Assembly (NCBI GenBank): GCA_003353825.1
Contig: PIVW01000077.1
Location: forward strand, 1-16,459
From: Chloroflexota bacterium
GTDB lineage: Bacteria; Chloroflexota; Anaerolineae; J102
Length of the DNA stretch: 16,459 nt
Direction of reading: 5' to 3'
The position numbers were made by a program, and so were the translations under genes. Every line of letters begins with the position of its first letter. Position 1 is the first letter of the stretch. Positions 1 to 6,953 of this stretch are shown piece by piece. The notes under the pieces were generated by a model. It did not search any database. It saw only the letters and a program-made list of their open reading frames with translations, and had not been told where the DNA came from.

Positions 1-439
1 TTCACGATTCCTCATGCCCGCAATAAACTTAAACGTTTGTATCCAAATCCTTAATATCTTCCAAATGATAATTGACATATGTGCTTCATCCATCAGAATC
101 AATGTGGTGAGGTACTAGACGACACAGGTTGATGGCTGAGGCGCCTCCACCTGCTCCAAAATCGAGGACGATCTTCCCATCTAGCGTTGTGACAGGCGTA
201 ATGGTGTTGTTCAGAGGCGCCTGTACATAGTTAGGATCGATATCCCTGCTTATCTCATCCCTGAGGTAGGTGCACCCCTTCAAAGATACGATTGTTTCCA
301 GAAGTGCCTGACTGTAGCGCACCTCAAATAGCGAGGACTGTCTTTGCAAGCCCTTATCCATATGAGGGCCATCGATCTGAACTTCTCGCCGATCTCCCAG
401 ATCTGTTATTGTAACATGGCAACCATGATGTTCCGGCAT
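1..439 (-). pseudogene. Decayed class I SAM-dependent methyltransferase, N-terminal part
   Basis: An intact frame runs from an ATG at 439 to a TGA at 86-88 (117 aa). A GAGG ribosome binding site lies 4 nt upstream of the ATG. Residues about 88-101 read GKIVLDFGAGGGAS, the SAM-binding motif I of class I methyltransferases, but the protein stops about 20 residues later, before the rest of the Rossmann fold. Past the stop the same frame continues as STYVNYHLEDIKDLDTNV, a second stop (TAA at 29-31), then VYCGHEES and a third stop. A neighbouring frame reads KFIAG at the same place, as expected after small indels. I therefore read the stretch to the window edge as one frameshifted gene. It lies 17 bp downstream of another methyltransferase, so it was probably the next operon gene. 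Sequencing error at a contig end is an alternative to true decay. The substrate is unknown. Confidence 0.6.
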
Positions 440-456
440 AAAACCTCGACTGTCCG

Positions 457-1203
457 TTACGTGGATACCTTCTCGAGGATGCAGTAGATATTATGCGTGA
501 AATACTCTTCGAAACCGGGGATCTTGCGCAGCAGTGATAGTACTTTCGAAGAGTACTTGTCACTGCAATTGGTTTGAAAATAAACGATCTTCAATTCTGA
601 CTCGTTCAGAATGCGCACATAATCGCTGTAAGCAAGGCGGTTGAGCCCAAGGTCATGGATAGAACTCACCTTTTTCGTCCAACGGGTGTCGACACGGCGA
701 ACGAGTTCATCATCTCCCATGACAAGATGTGCCCAGGGGATGCGACTCTTAGCTGTGCCATGGTCACCATAAGGACTATTATAAAGAGGGCCGAAACCAG
801 CGTAAATCCGTCCTCCTGGTTTGAGGCGTCGCTTCATCTCTGCCAGCATGCCAGGCAGATCGATAATATGTTCAAAGGTATCCTTTGAAACCAAGATATC
901 GAAAGTCTCGTCAGGATACTCCTTCAGATCCATGTGATGAAAGGAAACGATCTCTTGGTGCTGAGGGTAGTTCAGGGTCAGATTGGTGTTGGCAAATTCA
1001 ATGAGCGGACCATTCAGATCTAATCCAACAACTTTTGCAGCTCCTGCTTGGGCTGTATAAATGCAGAGACTGCCGTGCCCGCAACCCACATCGAGTACGC
1101 TGGACCCTGCCATCGTGGGCTGGCCACCAAATCTCGACCAAAACCGGGGATTCTCTTCTTTGCCTCGTGCGAAATATCTTAGATCAGCCTGTTCTAACGT
1201 CAT
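457..1203 (-). CDS. Class I SAM-dependent methyltransferase
   Basis: A 248-aa cytosolic enzyme with a class I (type 11/12-like) methyltransferase fold. Motif I is VLDVGCGHGS at residues 36-45. The acidic residue closing strand 2, which should bind the SAM ribose, is D62 in VVGLDLN. HHMDL near residue 92 and FDILVSKDTFEHI (about 101-113) are motifs II and III, and LKPGG marks the usual turn before strand 5. The length suits a stand-alone enzyme. The C-terminal half (GDHGTAKSRIPWAHL onward) resembles small-molecule or sugar methyltransferases found in polysaccharide clusters, so O- or N-methylation of a glycan sugar is likely, but the acceptor cannot be read from sequence. The start is the ATG at 1203, with only a weak purine stretch upstream. 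It follows the phosphoglycosyl transferase gene after a 119-bp gap and is followed after 17 bp by a broken methyltransferase. Confidence 0.85.
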   Translation of the reverse strand: MTLEQADLRYFARGKEENPRFWSRFGGQPTMAGSSVLDVGCGHGSLCIYTAQAGAAKVVGLDLNGPLIEFANTNLTLNYPQHQEIVSFHHMDLKEYPDETFDILVSKDTFEHIIDLPGMLAEMKRRLKPGGRIYAGFGPLYNSPYGDHGTAKSRIPWAHLVMGDDELVRRVDTRWTKKVSSIHDLGLNRLAYSDYVRILNESELKIVYFQTNCSDKYSSKVLSLLRKIPGFEEYFTHNIYCILEKVST

Positions 1204-1322
1204 AGCTATTCTCGGATCCCAACCTGGATGCTAAGCTCTCAGCCAATGCGCCCCCAAAAACTGTCTTACTTCCGCTCCTGCCCCTCCCGGCGTACACAGC
1301 ACGAATCCGATCCTCTGTCCCA

Positions 1323-2069
1323 TCACCCCGTGTCGCTCATCGAAGCCACGACCGGCAGGGTTTTGTACAGAATTCTGAGGTCGTAGGCAAAGGAGCGTTT
1401 CTCGATGTATTGCAGATCCCAGCTCACTATCTCGGGGAAGGGGATGCTACTGCGACCATTGATTTGAGCCAAACCAGTAATGCCGGGTAACACAGAAAGA
1501 CGTGGTAAATACCAGTCATAATAGGCTTCGACCTCATAATCCATCGAGGGTCGAGGGCCTACCAGACTCATGTTGCCGATAATTACGTTGAATATCTGGG
1601 GTAGTTCATCGAGGCTGGTTCTGCGCAAGACTCTCCCTACACGAGTGATGGCGCGTCCATCACCGGTAGGCTTAAGCAAACCACCATTGCTCTGCGGCCC
1701 TTTGGTGATCTCCCCACGAATGACCTGCTGGGCAAAAGCACGGTGCTCATCCATGTGATTGACGCCGACGGTCATTGAGCGGAACTTATAAAAATTGTAG
1801 ACCTTTCCCCCTAGCCCCCCCCGATTCTGCACAATCAGCACCGGTCCCCTGTCGTCGAGTTTGATAGCAAGGAATATAAGCAGGTACAAAGGAGATAATA
1901 AAACAAGCAACATACATGCAACAATCAGATCAAAGCTACGCTTTGACACCCTGTATAGAGTCGCTGTCTTGGCCGGCGGCACCAGTACTTGTGTTTTTGG
2001 CATTTGTACTTGGGTGGCAACCGTAGGACGAAGGGCAGAACCAACGATTTGTGGCTTACTCGTGATCAT
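1323..2069 (-). CDS. Small (PglC-type) polyprenyl-phosphate phosphoglycosyl transferase
   Basis: This is a bacterial sugar transferase (monotopic phosphoglycosyl transferase family). It would transfer a sugar-1-phosphate from a nucleotide sugar to undecaprenyl phosphate at the inner face of the membrane, the first committed step of EPS repeat-unit assembly. Numbered from the ATG at 2069 (248 aa), the family marks are KRSFDLIVA at about 43-51, one hydrophobic re-entrant helix (about 46-70), FYKFRSM at 93-99, SLDELPQ with the catalytic Asp-Glu pair at 154-155, NMSLVGPRP at about 166-174, and [13 protein letters not shown] at about 195-207. There is no N-terminal multispanning or CoA-binding-like domain, so it is the short PglC/WcaJ-C type. 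An in-frame GTG at 2096 would add 9 residues. I prefer the ATG because AAGGA lies 11 nt upstream, whereas the GTG has GGGAG only 4 nt away. It is unusual that the initiating enzyme sits at the distal end of the locus, behind two exported protein genes. Confidence 0.93.
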   Translation of the reverse strand: MITSKPQIVGSALRPTVATQVQMPKTQVLVPPAKTATLYRVSKRSFDLIVACMLLVLLSPLYLLIFLAIKLDDRGPVLIVQNRGGLGGKVYNFYKFRSMTVGVNHMDEHRAFAQQVIRGEITKGPQSNGGLLKPTGDGRAITRVGRVLRRTSLDELPQIFNVIIGNMSLVGPRPSMDYEVEAYYDWYLPRLSVLPGITGLAQINGRSSIPFPEIVSWDLQYIEKRSFAYDLRILYKTLPVVASMSDTG

Positions 2070-2119
2070 GTCTGCGTCGTTCCTTGTCGTGTGCACTGTA
2101 CTCCCGCTTGTGTAGACGG

Positions 2120-3379
2120 TCAGTTGGAGCCCAAGAGGGAGGTGGGTGGAGTCCAGTAAGTGATTGTAAGTTTGGGACGTGCGCCCGGATTATTATATTC
2201 TGCCGAGGCGAAAGCATAATAGACGCGGGGATCATCAAATGCCTTCAGCACAAGACCGTAATTCTGTTCGGGCTTGGCAATCCATGTCCGGACCGAATTG
2301 GTGATATGCCAATGGTACCAGTTTTGGATGCCGGAAACTTGCTGTGTATCGTCGGGGGCAACTTCACGATCTTGCGGTGTGCCGTTAGCCCCGGCGCTGA
2401 ACCATAGTAGTTCGGGGAGTGGCCGTTGCCAAGTTACCTCGGTGACATCCCAGAGACGGTTTAGACGGTATGCGCCAACTGTCGCGGGATTGTCATTGGT
2501 TCGTGAAAGCGTCCAAAGACTAAGTGTAGCATCGACGATGTGGGCATCGGCCGGGATTTGATCAAGTTGAACTCGAATGACCGGAGCCATTATGTCAGGC
2601 TGGCGTAAAGCTAACCGGTCTAATTTAGCATAATTTGCCGAAATATCCCAGGCATCAACATAACTATCGTCGATGCCATCGTAATTATCAAGACCTGTTT
2701 GTAGTATCAGGGTCGTAGGTTGAGGTGTGGGTCGGGGATAACCTTGTCTCTGTGCTGGCAGATAACTTTGGTAGGTTAGCTTGGATCGAGTTGCCGTAGC
2801 TGTCGGCGTCGGTGTTGGCGTTGGCTGCACGGTTGTGGTAGCAGTGCTGGTAGGAAACGGTGTATCAGTCGGGGTTGGAGTTGCCAGCGGTGGTTCGATA
2901 CAGTCGACATTCAGGACATAAGGACCCATGCTACCAGAAAATCCATCGACAACGATCAAGTGTTCCCCCGGCGGTAACACATCGATATGTAGCGTAGCAT
3001 CGGCTGCATGGCATTGATCCAGTTCACCATTTTCGAGAAGGAAAATATCTAAATCAAGATCAAGATCGGGGGCATGGCTGAGTGTAAGCGTGAGTGCCTG
3101 GCTGGCTCTGGTATCTAATCGATAGCTGTGCTCCGGTCCAGTTTCAGGCCAATCGGGTCGACAGGGATAGGTCTCGATATCGTTGTTACCAGTGCTGGTA
3201 TCGTCACGGTAAACACCCTGACAGAAAGCGGGTGTGGCGCCAGGTGTCGCAGTAACTAAGGGCGTACTGGCTCGCGAATCGAGTATACCTGAACCGATCA
3301 GGCCGAGGATAAGCAGCACAAACAGTACGAGACCAATATGTTTGGCGGAATTAGAAATCCGTACGCCTGCGCCATTCAT
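2120..3379 (-). CDS. Exported PPC-like / Thr-Pro linker / DNRLRE-type protein
   Basis: A 419-aa protein with a membrane-crossing segment at about 14-32 (signal anchor or signal peptide). Residues about 52-160 resemble a bacterial pre-peptidase C-terminal (PPC) domain: a beta-rich stretch with LTLTLSHAPDLDLDLDIFLL, then LPPGEHLIVVDG, and four Cys. A Thr/Pro-rich linker (about 165-198) ends in YLPAQRQ (206-212). Residues about 223-408 match a DNRLRE-type beta-sandwich: paired NYDGIDDSYVDAWD, VIRVQLDQIPADAHIVDATL, VTEVTWQRP and NYGLVLKAF are typical of that family, which occurs in extracellular carbohydrate-active or structural proteins. No catalytic residues are evident, so a binding or structural role outside the membrane is inferred. 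The ATG has no Shine-Dalgarno sequence; a perfect hairpin lies 9 nt upstream instead. It follows the GH-like secreted protein by 52 bp and precedes the phosphoglycosyl transferase. Confidence 0.75.
   Translation of the reverse strand: MNGAGVRISNSAKHIGLVLFVLLILGLIGSGILDSRASTPLVTATPGATPAFCQGVYRDDTSTGNNDIETYPCRPDWPETGPEHSYRLDTRASQALTLTLSHAPDLDLDLDIFLLENGELDQCHAADATLHIDVLPPGEHLIVVDGFSGSMGPYVLNVDCIEPPLATPTPTDTPFPTSTATTTVQPTPTPTPTATATRSKLTYQSYLPAQRQGYPRPTPQPTTLILQTGLDNYDGIDDSYVDAWDISANYAKLDRLALRQPDIMAPVIRVQLDQIPADAHIVDATLSLWTLSRTNDNPATVGAYRLNRLWDVTEVTWQRPLPELLWFSAGANGTPQDREVAPDDTQQVSGIQNWYHWHITNSVRTWIAKPEQNYGLVLKAFDDPRVYYAFASAEYNNPGARPKLTITYWTPPTSLLGSN
2785..2893 (-). repeat. Thr-Pro-coding degenerate repeat (interdomain linker)
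   Basis: On the minus strand this stretch encodes ATPTPTDTPFPTSTATTT and then QPTPTPTPTATATR, built from degenerate ACN-CCN dipeptide codons. It links the PPC-like and DNRLRE-like halves of the 419-aa protein. Such linkers are flexible and often glycosylated; here that is inference. Confidence 0.7.
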
Positions 3380-3388
3380 AGATGATTA

Positions 3389-3419
3389 GGCCTTGCCTGA
3401 TACGTTGTCAGGCAAGGCC
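3389..3419 (-). promoter_or_regulatory. Perfect 12-bp stem-loop upstream of the PPC/DNRLRE gene
   Basis: The arms 3389-3400 (ggccttgcctga) and 3408-3419 are exact reverse complements around a 7-nt loop. The hairpin fills most of the 52-bp gap between two co-directional exported-protein genes and ends 9 nt before the ATG at 3379. Neither strand has a T-run after it, so it is not a canonical intrinsic terminator. The only Shine-Dalgarno-like bases (AAGG) are inside the 3' arm, 11 nt from the ATG. It could therefore hide the ribosome binding site, stabilise an mRNA 3' end, or partly terminate transcription. Confidence 0.55.
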
Positions 3420-3431
3420 AGAAGCCTTCAC

Positions 3432-6029
3432 TTAGTTGGAAGTTGGAACCTGCATCAATGGCAGATACAGGTTTACGATTGGGGGTGTAGGTGTGAGTGT
3501 AGGTGTAGGTGTAGGCGTAGGTGTGGATGTGGGTGTGGGTGTAGGTGTAGGTGTAGGGAGTGGATCGTGCCTGAAATTAATATTGCGCGTGGTGTTGGCT
3601 TCAACTGGCACGAAAATCGAGCTAGGTGTGACATCGTTATAACCTGGCGGGGTCGTTACTGTCAGCATGTAGTCGCCAGGGGCAAGATCTGTAAAATCAT
3701 AGTTGCCATCATTGTCAGAAACAGTCTCATAGCTGCCTGGGCCACTCAGCACCAGTATTGACTCGGCAAGCCCCACATCTCCCTCATCGAACTGGCCATT
3801 ATTATTGACATCGATGAACACGACGCCGCCGATGTTGCCGACCGTGGGGGTGGCGGTGGGGGTCATGGTGGGTGTCGGTGTAACTGTAGGGGTTGGTGTG
3901 GTAGTAGGCGTAGGCGTAAAGGTTGGTGTAGGCGTCACTTCAATGATCTCGTCAACCTTTTGCACATCGACTAAGTGAATATACTCATCACCATCGCGCA
4001 CACCCCCAGCACTGCGGCTATCGATGTAGAGATCTGCTTTACCGCCCAGGAGAAGGTTGTCGAAATTCGCATCATCGATAAGAAAGGTAGCTACTTTCCA
4101 CTTGTTGCTGTTGGTTTTTTGAACTTCGAGGGTATTAGGAGGCAACTTACCGGTGCCGGGTGCGCCGCCTGAAAGCGCCATACCTGCTGCCACAGTCCAA
4201 TCATTGATCGAATGAACCTCAACCGGTTCGTATGGTCCCCCCACCCTATCAGCAACCAGATGCCAGCGATCGGTACCTATATCCAGATAGGTAATGGTAA
4301 TGATGACCTTGAAGGTACTCTCGGCAGGGGCGCCACTACGAGAAAAATAGCGGTCATCAGCATCGAAGATGAATTTATCCTGTTGATGAACTTGATCGCT
4401 CATGCGAGTGACCCAACCGGGATCTACCGCGGTTTGGGGCCCCGTCTCATTGGTAATATGCCATAATCCCGCATCAGAAACAATCTGGGAATAGGGAGAT
4501 GGATTATAATGCCAGGATTTATCCATCACGCCCGACCAGCCGCTGTTGTTGATTCGGGGATCATCGGTCACCGGAATGGTAAGGCCGCCCGCTGCTGCAG
4601 AATGTACCTGTGTGAGATAGAACTCGTAGTTGCCGTTGGTGGGCCAGTCATCACACGCTACGATATTACCGTTGCCGAAAAAGAAGCAGGGGTTGCGATG
4701 TTCACGCATCATGGACCAGATACTGGCAGGCTCTTCTTCGCCAGGGCGGAAACCGCTTCCCATATATTTGGCGCCCCACTGGGCAATTGTGCGGTTGTCC
4801 GGGTTGTTCTGGCTATCCCAAAAGCTTGAGAGTCGAAAATAATCGCCTGGAAAGTCGAGAGAACGAGCAATTGACCAATAGAACTCATTGGACGTGCGCA
4901 TCATGTAACTATAACTTTCGAACGAGATTGGCACGTTGTCGTTGAATTGGCGGGCTTGATCATACATGCCCGTACACCATGTAGCCGGATCTGGGTGATC
5001 GCACTTCTCGACAGTGTTGTAGTCAGGACGCATGCCATTGACAGATAACCCTATGCGGCGAGAAGAAGCATAGTCTGCCACTGAGCGCCGAATCAGAGTA
5101 CCGCCATTGATGGCGGGATGGGTAGCATTCTGTGTAATGACGGGGAATTTCTTAGGAAAACCACCACCTGAGTAGAAGGCGTCGACATGTTCGTCGATTG
5201 CCCACTTTACATAGCTTTCCCAATCTCCGTAGAGATCCCAACCAGCGCCAGAACCACTGAAGAGGTAATTTTCATCGTAGCCTACACCATCGCGATTGTC
5301 CGCCGCCCGGTTTTCTCCATCCTGTCCGATACCGGTGGCCACCCAGGCGATGCTGTCACTGTAGGCGCTATTTAATAAATGATCTGCCAAGGCATGAATG
5401 AAATTGGAGTACATGTTTCGATAGTAAACGTTCATATAATCGACGACATACCAGCTATCATCTGTATCACCTTCACAAGCTCGGTGATCAGGTTCAGGCA
5501 TCAATATACGTGCGTCATCTTCCGTTCCATATTCGCCGTCTGGGCCAACGAGGACATATCCCGGTGTGATCTCCCAACCATGATATGGGCACGCCGTTTG
5601 CCGGCCCGCATACGTGTATATAGCAAAGCCAACGGACTCATACCCAGCATCCAGTTGATCTTGTACCCAGGAGTCCAGTCTCTCCCAGCTGTAGTTATTG
5701 CGGCTTACCTCCAGTTCGGTCCAGGCCCAAAATCGGAAGGAACCGACGGCTGAATACTCTTTCGGATCCAAGGGTGTCTTGAATACGCCATTTTCGATAT
5801 AAAAGCCCTGGTATTTAGCAGGTGGGGCTGCAACATCCACACTGTCTGGGGCGATTTCATCTGCGCCTGGTGTAGAAACAGCGACCGCTGTGGAAACAGC
5901 GACCGCTCCTTCTTGATAATCGACTGCATTGCTATCGACATTCTGGGTGGTGGCGAGTACCGCCTGCGTTGCAAAAACGATCACTACCACAAACATGGTA
6001 GCGAGTAGAAGGATGCCCTTCTTACTCAT
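3432..6029 (-). CDS. Secreted glycoside-hydrolase-like modular protein with SdrD-B-like domain
   Basis: An 865-aa exported protein starting at the ATG at 6029. GGAGG lies about 10 nt upstream, and an in-frame TTG at 6047 overlaps that site, so it is rejected. A Lys-Lys charge followed by a hydrophobic stretch (about 3-26) is a signal peptide. Residues about 75-540 look like a TIM-barrel glycosidase-type region: FRFWAWTELEVSRNNYSWERLDSW resembles the GH42/GH5-like opening, and E239 (GQDGEN) and E371 (PISFESY) are candidate acid/base and nucleophile. About 550-690 is beta-rich, possibly carbohydrate-binding. A Thr-Pro linker (about 698-730) leads to an SdrD-B/Cna-B-like domain (about 731-820) with the calcium-loop pattern DVNNNGQFDEGD. 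A second Thr-Pro linker (about 824-850) and a YLPL tail close the protein. The GH assignment is by fold-level resemblance only; no named family is certain. It opens the distal gene group after a long spacer and may trim or bind the polysaccharide. Confidence 0.7.
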   Translation of the reverse strand: MSKKGILLLATMFVVVIVFATQAVLATTQNVDSNAVDYQEGAVAVSTAVAVSTPGADEIAPDSVDVAAPPAKYQGFYIENGVFKTPLDPKEYSAVGSFRFWAWTELEVSRNNYSWERLDSWVQDQLDAGYESVGFAIYTYAGRQTACPYHGWEITPGYVLVGPDGEYGTEDDARILMPEPDHRACEGDTDDSWYVVDYMNVYYRNMYSNFIHALADHLLNSAYSDSIAWVATGIGQDGENRAADNRDGVGYDENYLFSGSGAGWDLYGDWESYVKWAIDEHVDAFYSGGGFPKKFPVITQNATHPAINGGTLIRRSVADYASSRRIGLSVNGMRPDYNTVEKCDHPDPATWCTGMYDQARQFNDNVPISFESYSYMMRTSNEFYWSIARSLDFPGDYFRLSSFWDSQNNPDNRTIAQWGAKYMGSGFRPGEEEPASIWSMMREHRNPCFFFGNGNIVACDDWPTNGNYEFYLTQVHSAAAGGLTIPVTDDPRINNSGWSGVMDKSWHYNPSPYSQIVSDAGLWHITNETGPQTAVDPGWVTRMSDQVHQQDKFIFDADDRYFSRSGAPAESTFKVIITITYLDIGTDRWHLVADRVGGPYEPVEVHSINDWTVAAGMALSGGAPGTGKLPPNTLEVQKTNSNKWKVATFLIDDANFDNLLLGGKADLYIDSRSAGGVRDGDEYIHLVDVQKVDEIIEVTPTPTFTPTPTTTPTPTVTPTPTMTPTATPTVGNIGGVVFIDVNNNGQFDEGDVGLAESILVLSGPGSYETVSDNDGNYDFTDLAPGDYMLTVTTPPGYNDVTPSSIFVPVEANTTRNINFRHDPLPTPTPTPTPTSTPTPTPTPTLTPTPPIVNLYLPLMQVPTSN
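3480..3563 (-). repeat. Hexamer tandem repeat coding the C-terminal Thr-Pro linker
   Basis: On the plus strand this is a run of ggtgta-type hexamers with variants (ggcgta, ggtgtg, gatgtg), about 14 units. On the coding strand it specifies PTPTPTPT-type sequence between the SdrD-B-like domain and the YLPL tail of the 865-aa protein. The 6-bp unit keeps frame when copy number changes, so linker length may vary between strains. Confidence 0.85.
3840..3938 (-). repeat. Degenerate hexamer repeat coding the internal Thr-Pro linker
   Basis: A second Thr-Pro-coding stretch in the same gene, less regular than the C-terminal one. It separates the beta-rich region from the SdrD-B-like domain. The encoded pattern is TPTPTFTPTPTTTPTPTVTP and onward. 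Confidence 0.8.
5872..5907 (-). repeat. 18-bp tandem duplication in the post-signal region
   Basis: Two adjacent 18-bp units (5872-5889 and 5890-5907) differ at one base. They encode two copies of AVAVST shortly after the signal peptide of the 865-aa protein. It is an in-frame recent duplication in a low-complexity spacer. Confidence 0.85.
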
Positions 6030-6183
6030 AGTACGTAGTACCTCCAAAAGTTAATTCGGCTCATCTATGCGCTTATCAGAGCTTGATTGCAGTTCGCATC
6101 AGATAGCCCGGATGTACAAATAAAGCTAACATGCCTTAGCAGACGTGCCGCCAATTGTGTTCAGGCTTGAGCCAGATGCTTGT

Positions 6184-6212
6184 ATTATATGCGAGAGAGG
6201 TGAAAACAGCAT
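6184..6212 (-). promoter_or_regulatory. Candidate sigma-70-type promoter for the exported-protein gene group
   Basis: The minus strand has a perfect TATAAT at 6189-6184. No good -35 box sits 16-18 bp upstream (the bases there read roughly TGCTGT), and there is no extended -10 TGn. The leader to the ATG at 6029 would be about 150 nt. The position, at the head of a gene group after the longest spacer in the window, supports it. The weak -35 keeps confidence low. Confidence 0.4.
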
Positions 6213-6310
6213 GAAAAGGACGTGTATTCAAGATGACAGAATATACACCTTAGGAATCAGAACTGAATGCTGCAAAGTAATGTGTAAAATGAATGCAAAA
6301 TTGAACCCTA

Positions 6311-6394
6311 AGATCGCGATCTGTTGATTTCATCTGCAGAATAAGGGCATAGGTTGCCCATGATACCATAGCGCAAATGCAGAAATCAAAGATC
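6311..6394. repeat. 12-bp palindrome and compound inverted repeat
   Basis: AGATCGCGATCT (6311-6322) is a perfect palindrome, of the kind bound by dimeric regulators. Its right half also starts a longer interrupted inverted repeat: gatct 6318-6322, ttgatt 6324-6329 and ctgca 6334-6338 pair with tgcag 6378-6382, aatcaa 6384-6389 and agatc 6390-6394. A small inner hairpin, 6345-6349 with 6355-6359, lies inside it. There is no clean T-run, so a terminator is not claimed. Confidence 0.4.
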
Positions 6395-6492
6395 GTGAAA
6401 CATTGGGACAGCTAGAATCACCAAAAGTCACTTCTCTTGGTGTTCATCTCGTCCGTCACCCCACTTCTAATCTGGTACTACCATAAACTACT

Positions 6493-6942
6493 TTATATCG
6501 AATCGAGAAACCGTTTGATCTCAAGATGTAAGGTGGTCTCGGGCGCATGGTAACGCTTTAGTTTAGCTGTACGTGCATGCGATATCGCGCTCGCCAGGTC
6601 AGTCAGGTCAAAACAGGCGACCAGGTAGCCGTCCGCAGCGAAACGCCTCAGGATCTCCTCTTGATGACGGTCGTAACGATCCGGATTAGGAACACCGACC
6701 AGAATCGTTCCCACCGTTAGTGCTTCGATGGTTGTACCGAATCCGCCATGGGCGATCACCAAACTGGCTTGTTCCAACAACTCGCTCACTGATGGCTTTA
6801 GCCGAAACCACTCGCCATGTTTGGGCTTGTAATGGCCTTGACCGATTTGGAAAATCACAGGTTCGTCCCATTCCGCGGCCAATGCATCCACCGCTTGTAT
6901 CAAAGGATCGAACTCTGTGGTACCAACGGTGCAAAAAATCAT
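6493..6942 (-). CDS. Alg13-like catalytic subunit of a split glycosyltransferase (GT28 C-terminal domain)
   Basis: A 149-aa protein equal to a single GT28 C-terminal Rossmann domain. It starts MIFCTVGTTEFDPL, the usual Alg13/PssE/EpsF-type opening, and has VIAHGGFGTTIEAL (about 63-76), the nucleotide-sugar pocket, then VGVPNPDRYDRHQEEIL, matching the family pattern VPNPxxxDNHQxEL. Alg13-like proteins bind the UDP-sugar and need an Alg14-like membrane partner. In bacterial capsule loci such as the pneumococcal cps14F/G and rhizobial pssD/E pairs they add the second sugar to the lipid-linked first sugar. Here the partner is encoded two genes upstream, not next door. The ATG at 6942 follows the preceding methyltransferase stop by 11 bp, with AGGA overlapping that stop codon. 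The donor and acceptor sugars are unknown. Confidence 0.88.
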   Translation of the reverse strand: MIFCTVGTTEFDPLIQAVDALAAEWDEPVIFQIGQGHYKPKHGEWFRLKPSVSELLEQASLVIAHGGFGTTIEALTVGTILVGVPNPDRYDRHQEEILRRFAADGYLVACFDLTDLASAISHARTAKLKRYHAPETTLHLEIKRFLDSI

Positions 6943-6953
6943 GCTGGATTGTC

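Larger units (their letters stand above)
6030..6492. other. 463-bp intergenic spacer, relatively AT-rich
   Basis: It separates the Alg13-like gene from the GH-like gene. It holds a good ribosome binding site for the latter at about 6041-6046, a TATAAT box on the minus strand at 6184-6189, and a 12-bp palindrome plus compound inverted repeat at 6311-6394. A 60-codon plus-strand frame (6145-6327) has no recognisable similarity and is not called. No RNA gene or mobile-element ends are seen. Confidence 0.7.

Noticed and set aside
1204..1322. Possible promoter between the phosphoglycosyl transferase and methyltransferase genes
   Set aside because: Only poor -35/-10 matches such as TTGGGG with TAGCAT at 18 bp; not better than background.
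3389..3419. Hairpin considered as a rho-independent terminator
   Set aside because: Neither strand has a T-run after the stem, and the next gene starts 9 nt later in the same direction.
3436..3642. Plus-strand frame rich in Gly-Val repeats over the hexamer array
   Set aside because: It is the antisense shadow of the Thr-Pro linker of the 865-aa protein.
6030..6047. TTG at 6047 as the start of the 865-aa protein
   Set aside because: The TTG overlaps the GGAGG ribosome binding site itself; the ATG at 6029 is correctly spaced and begins a normal signal peptide.
6145..6327. 60-codon plus-strand open frame in the main spacer
   Set aside because: No ribosome binding site, no recognisable domain, AT-rich non-coding context and opposite strand to all neighbours.
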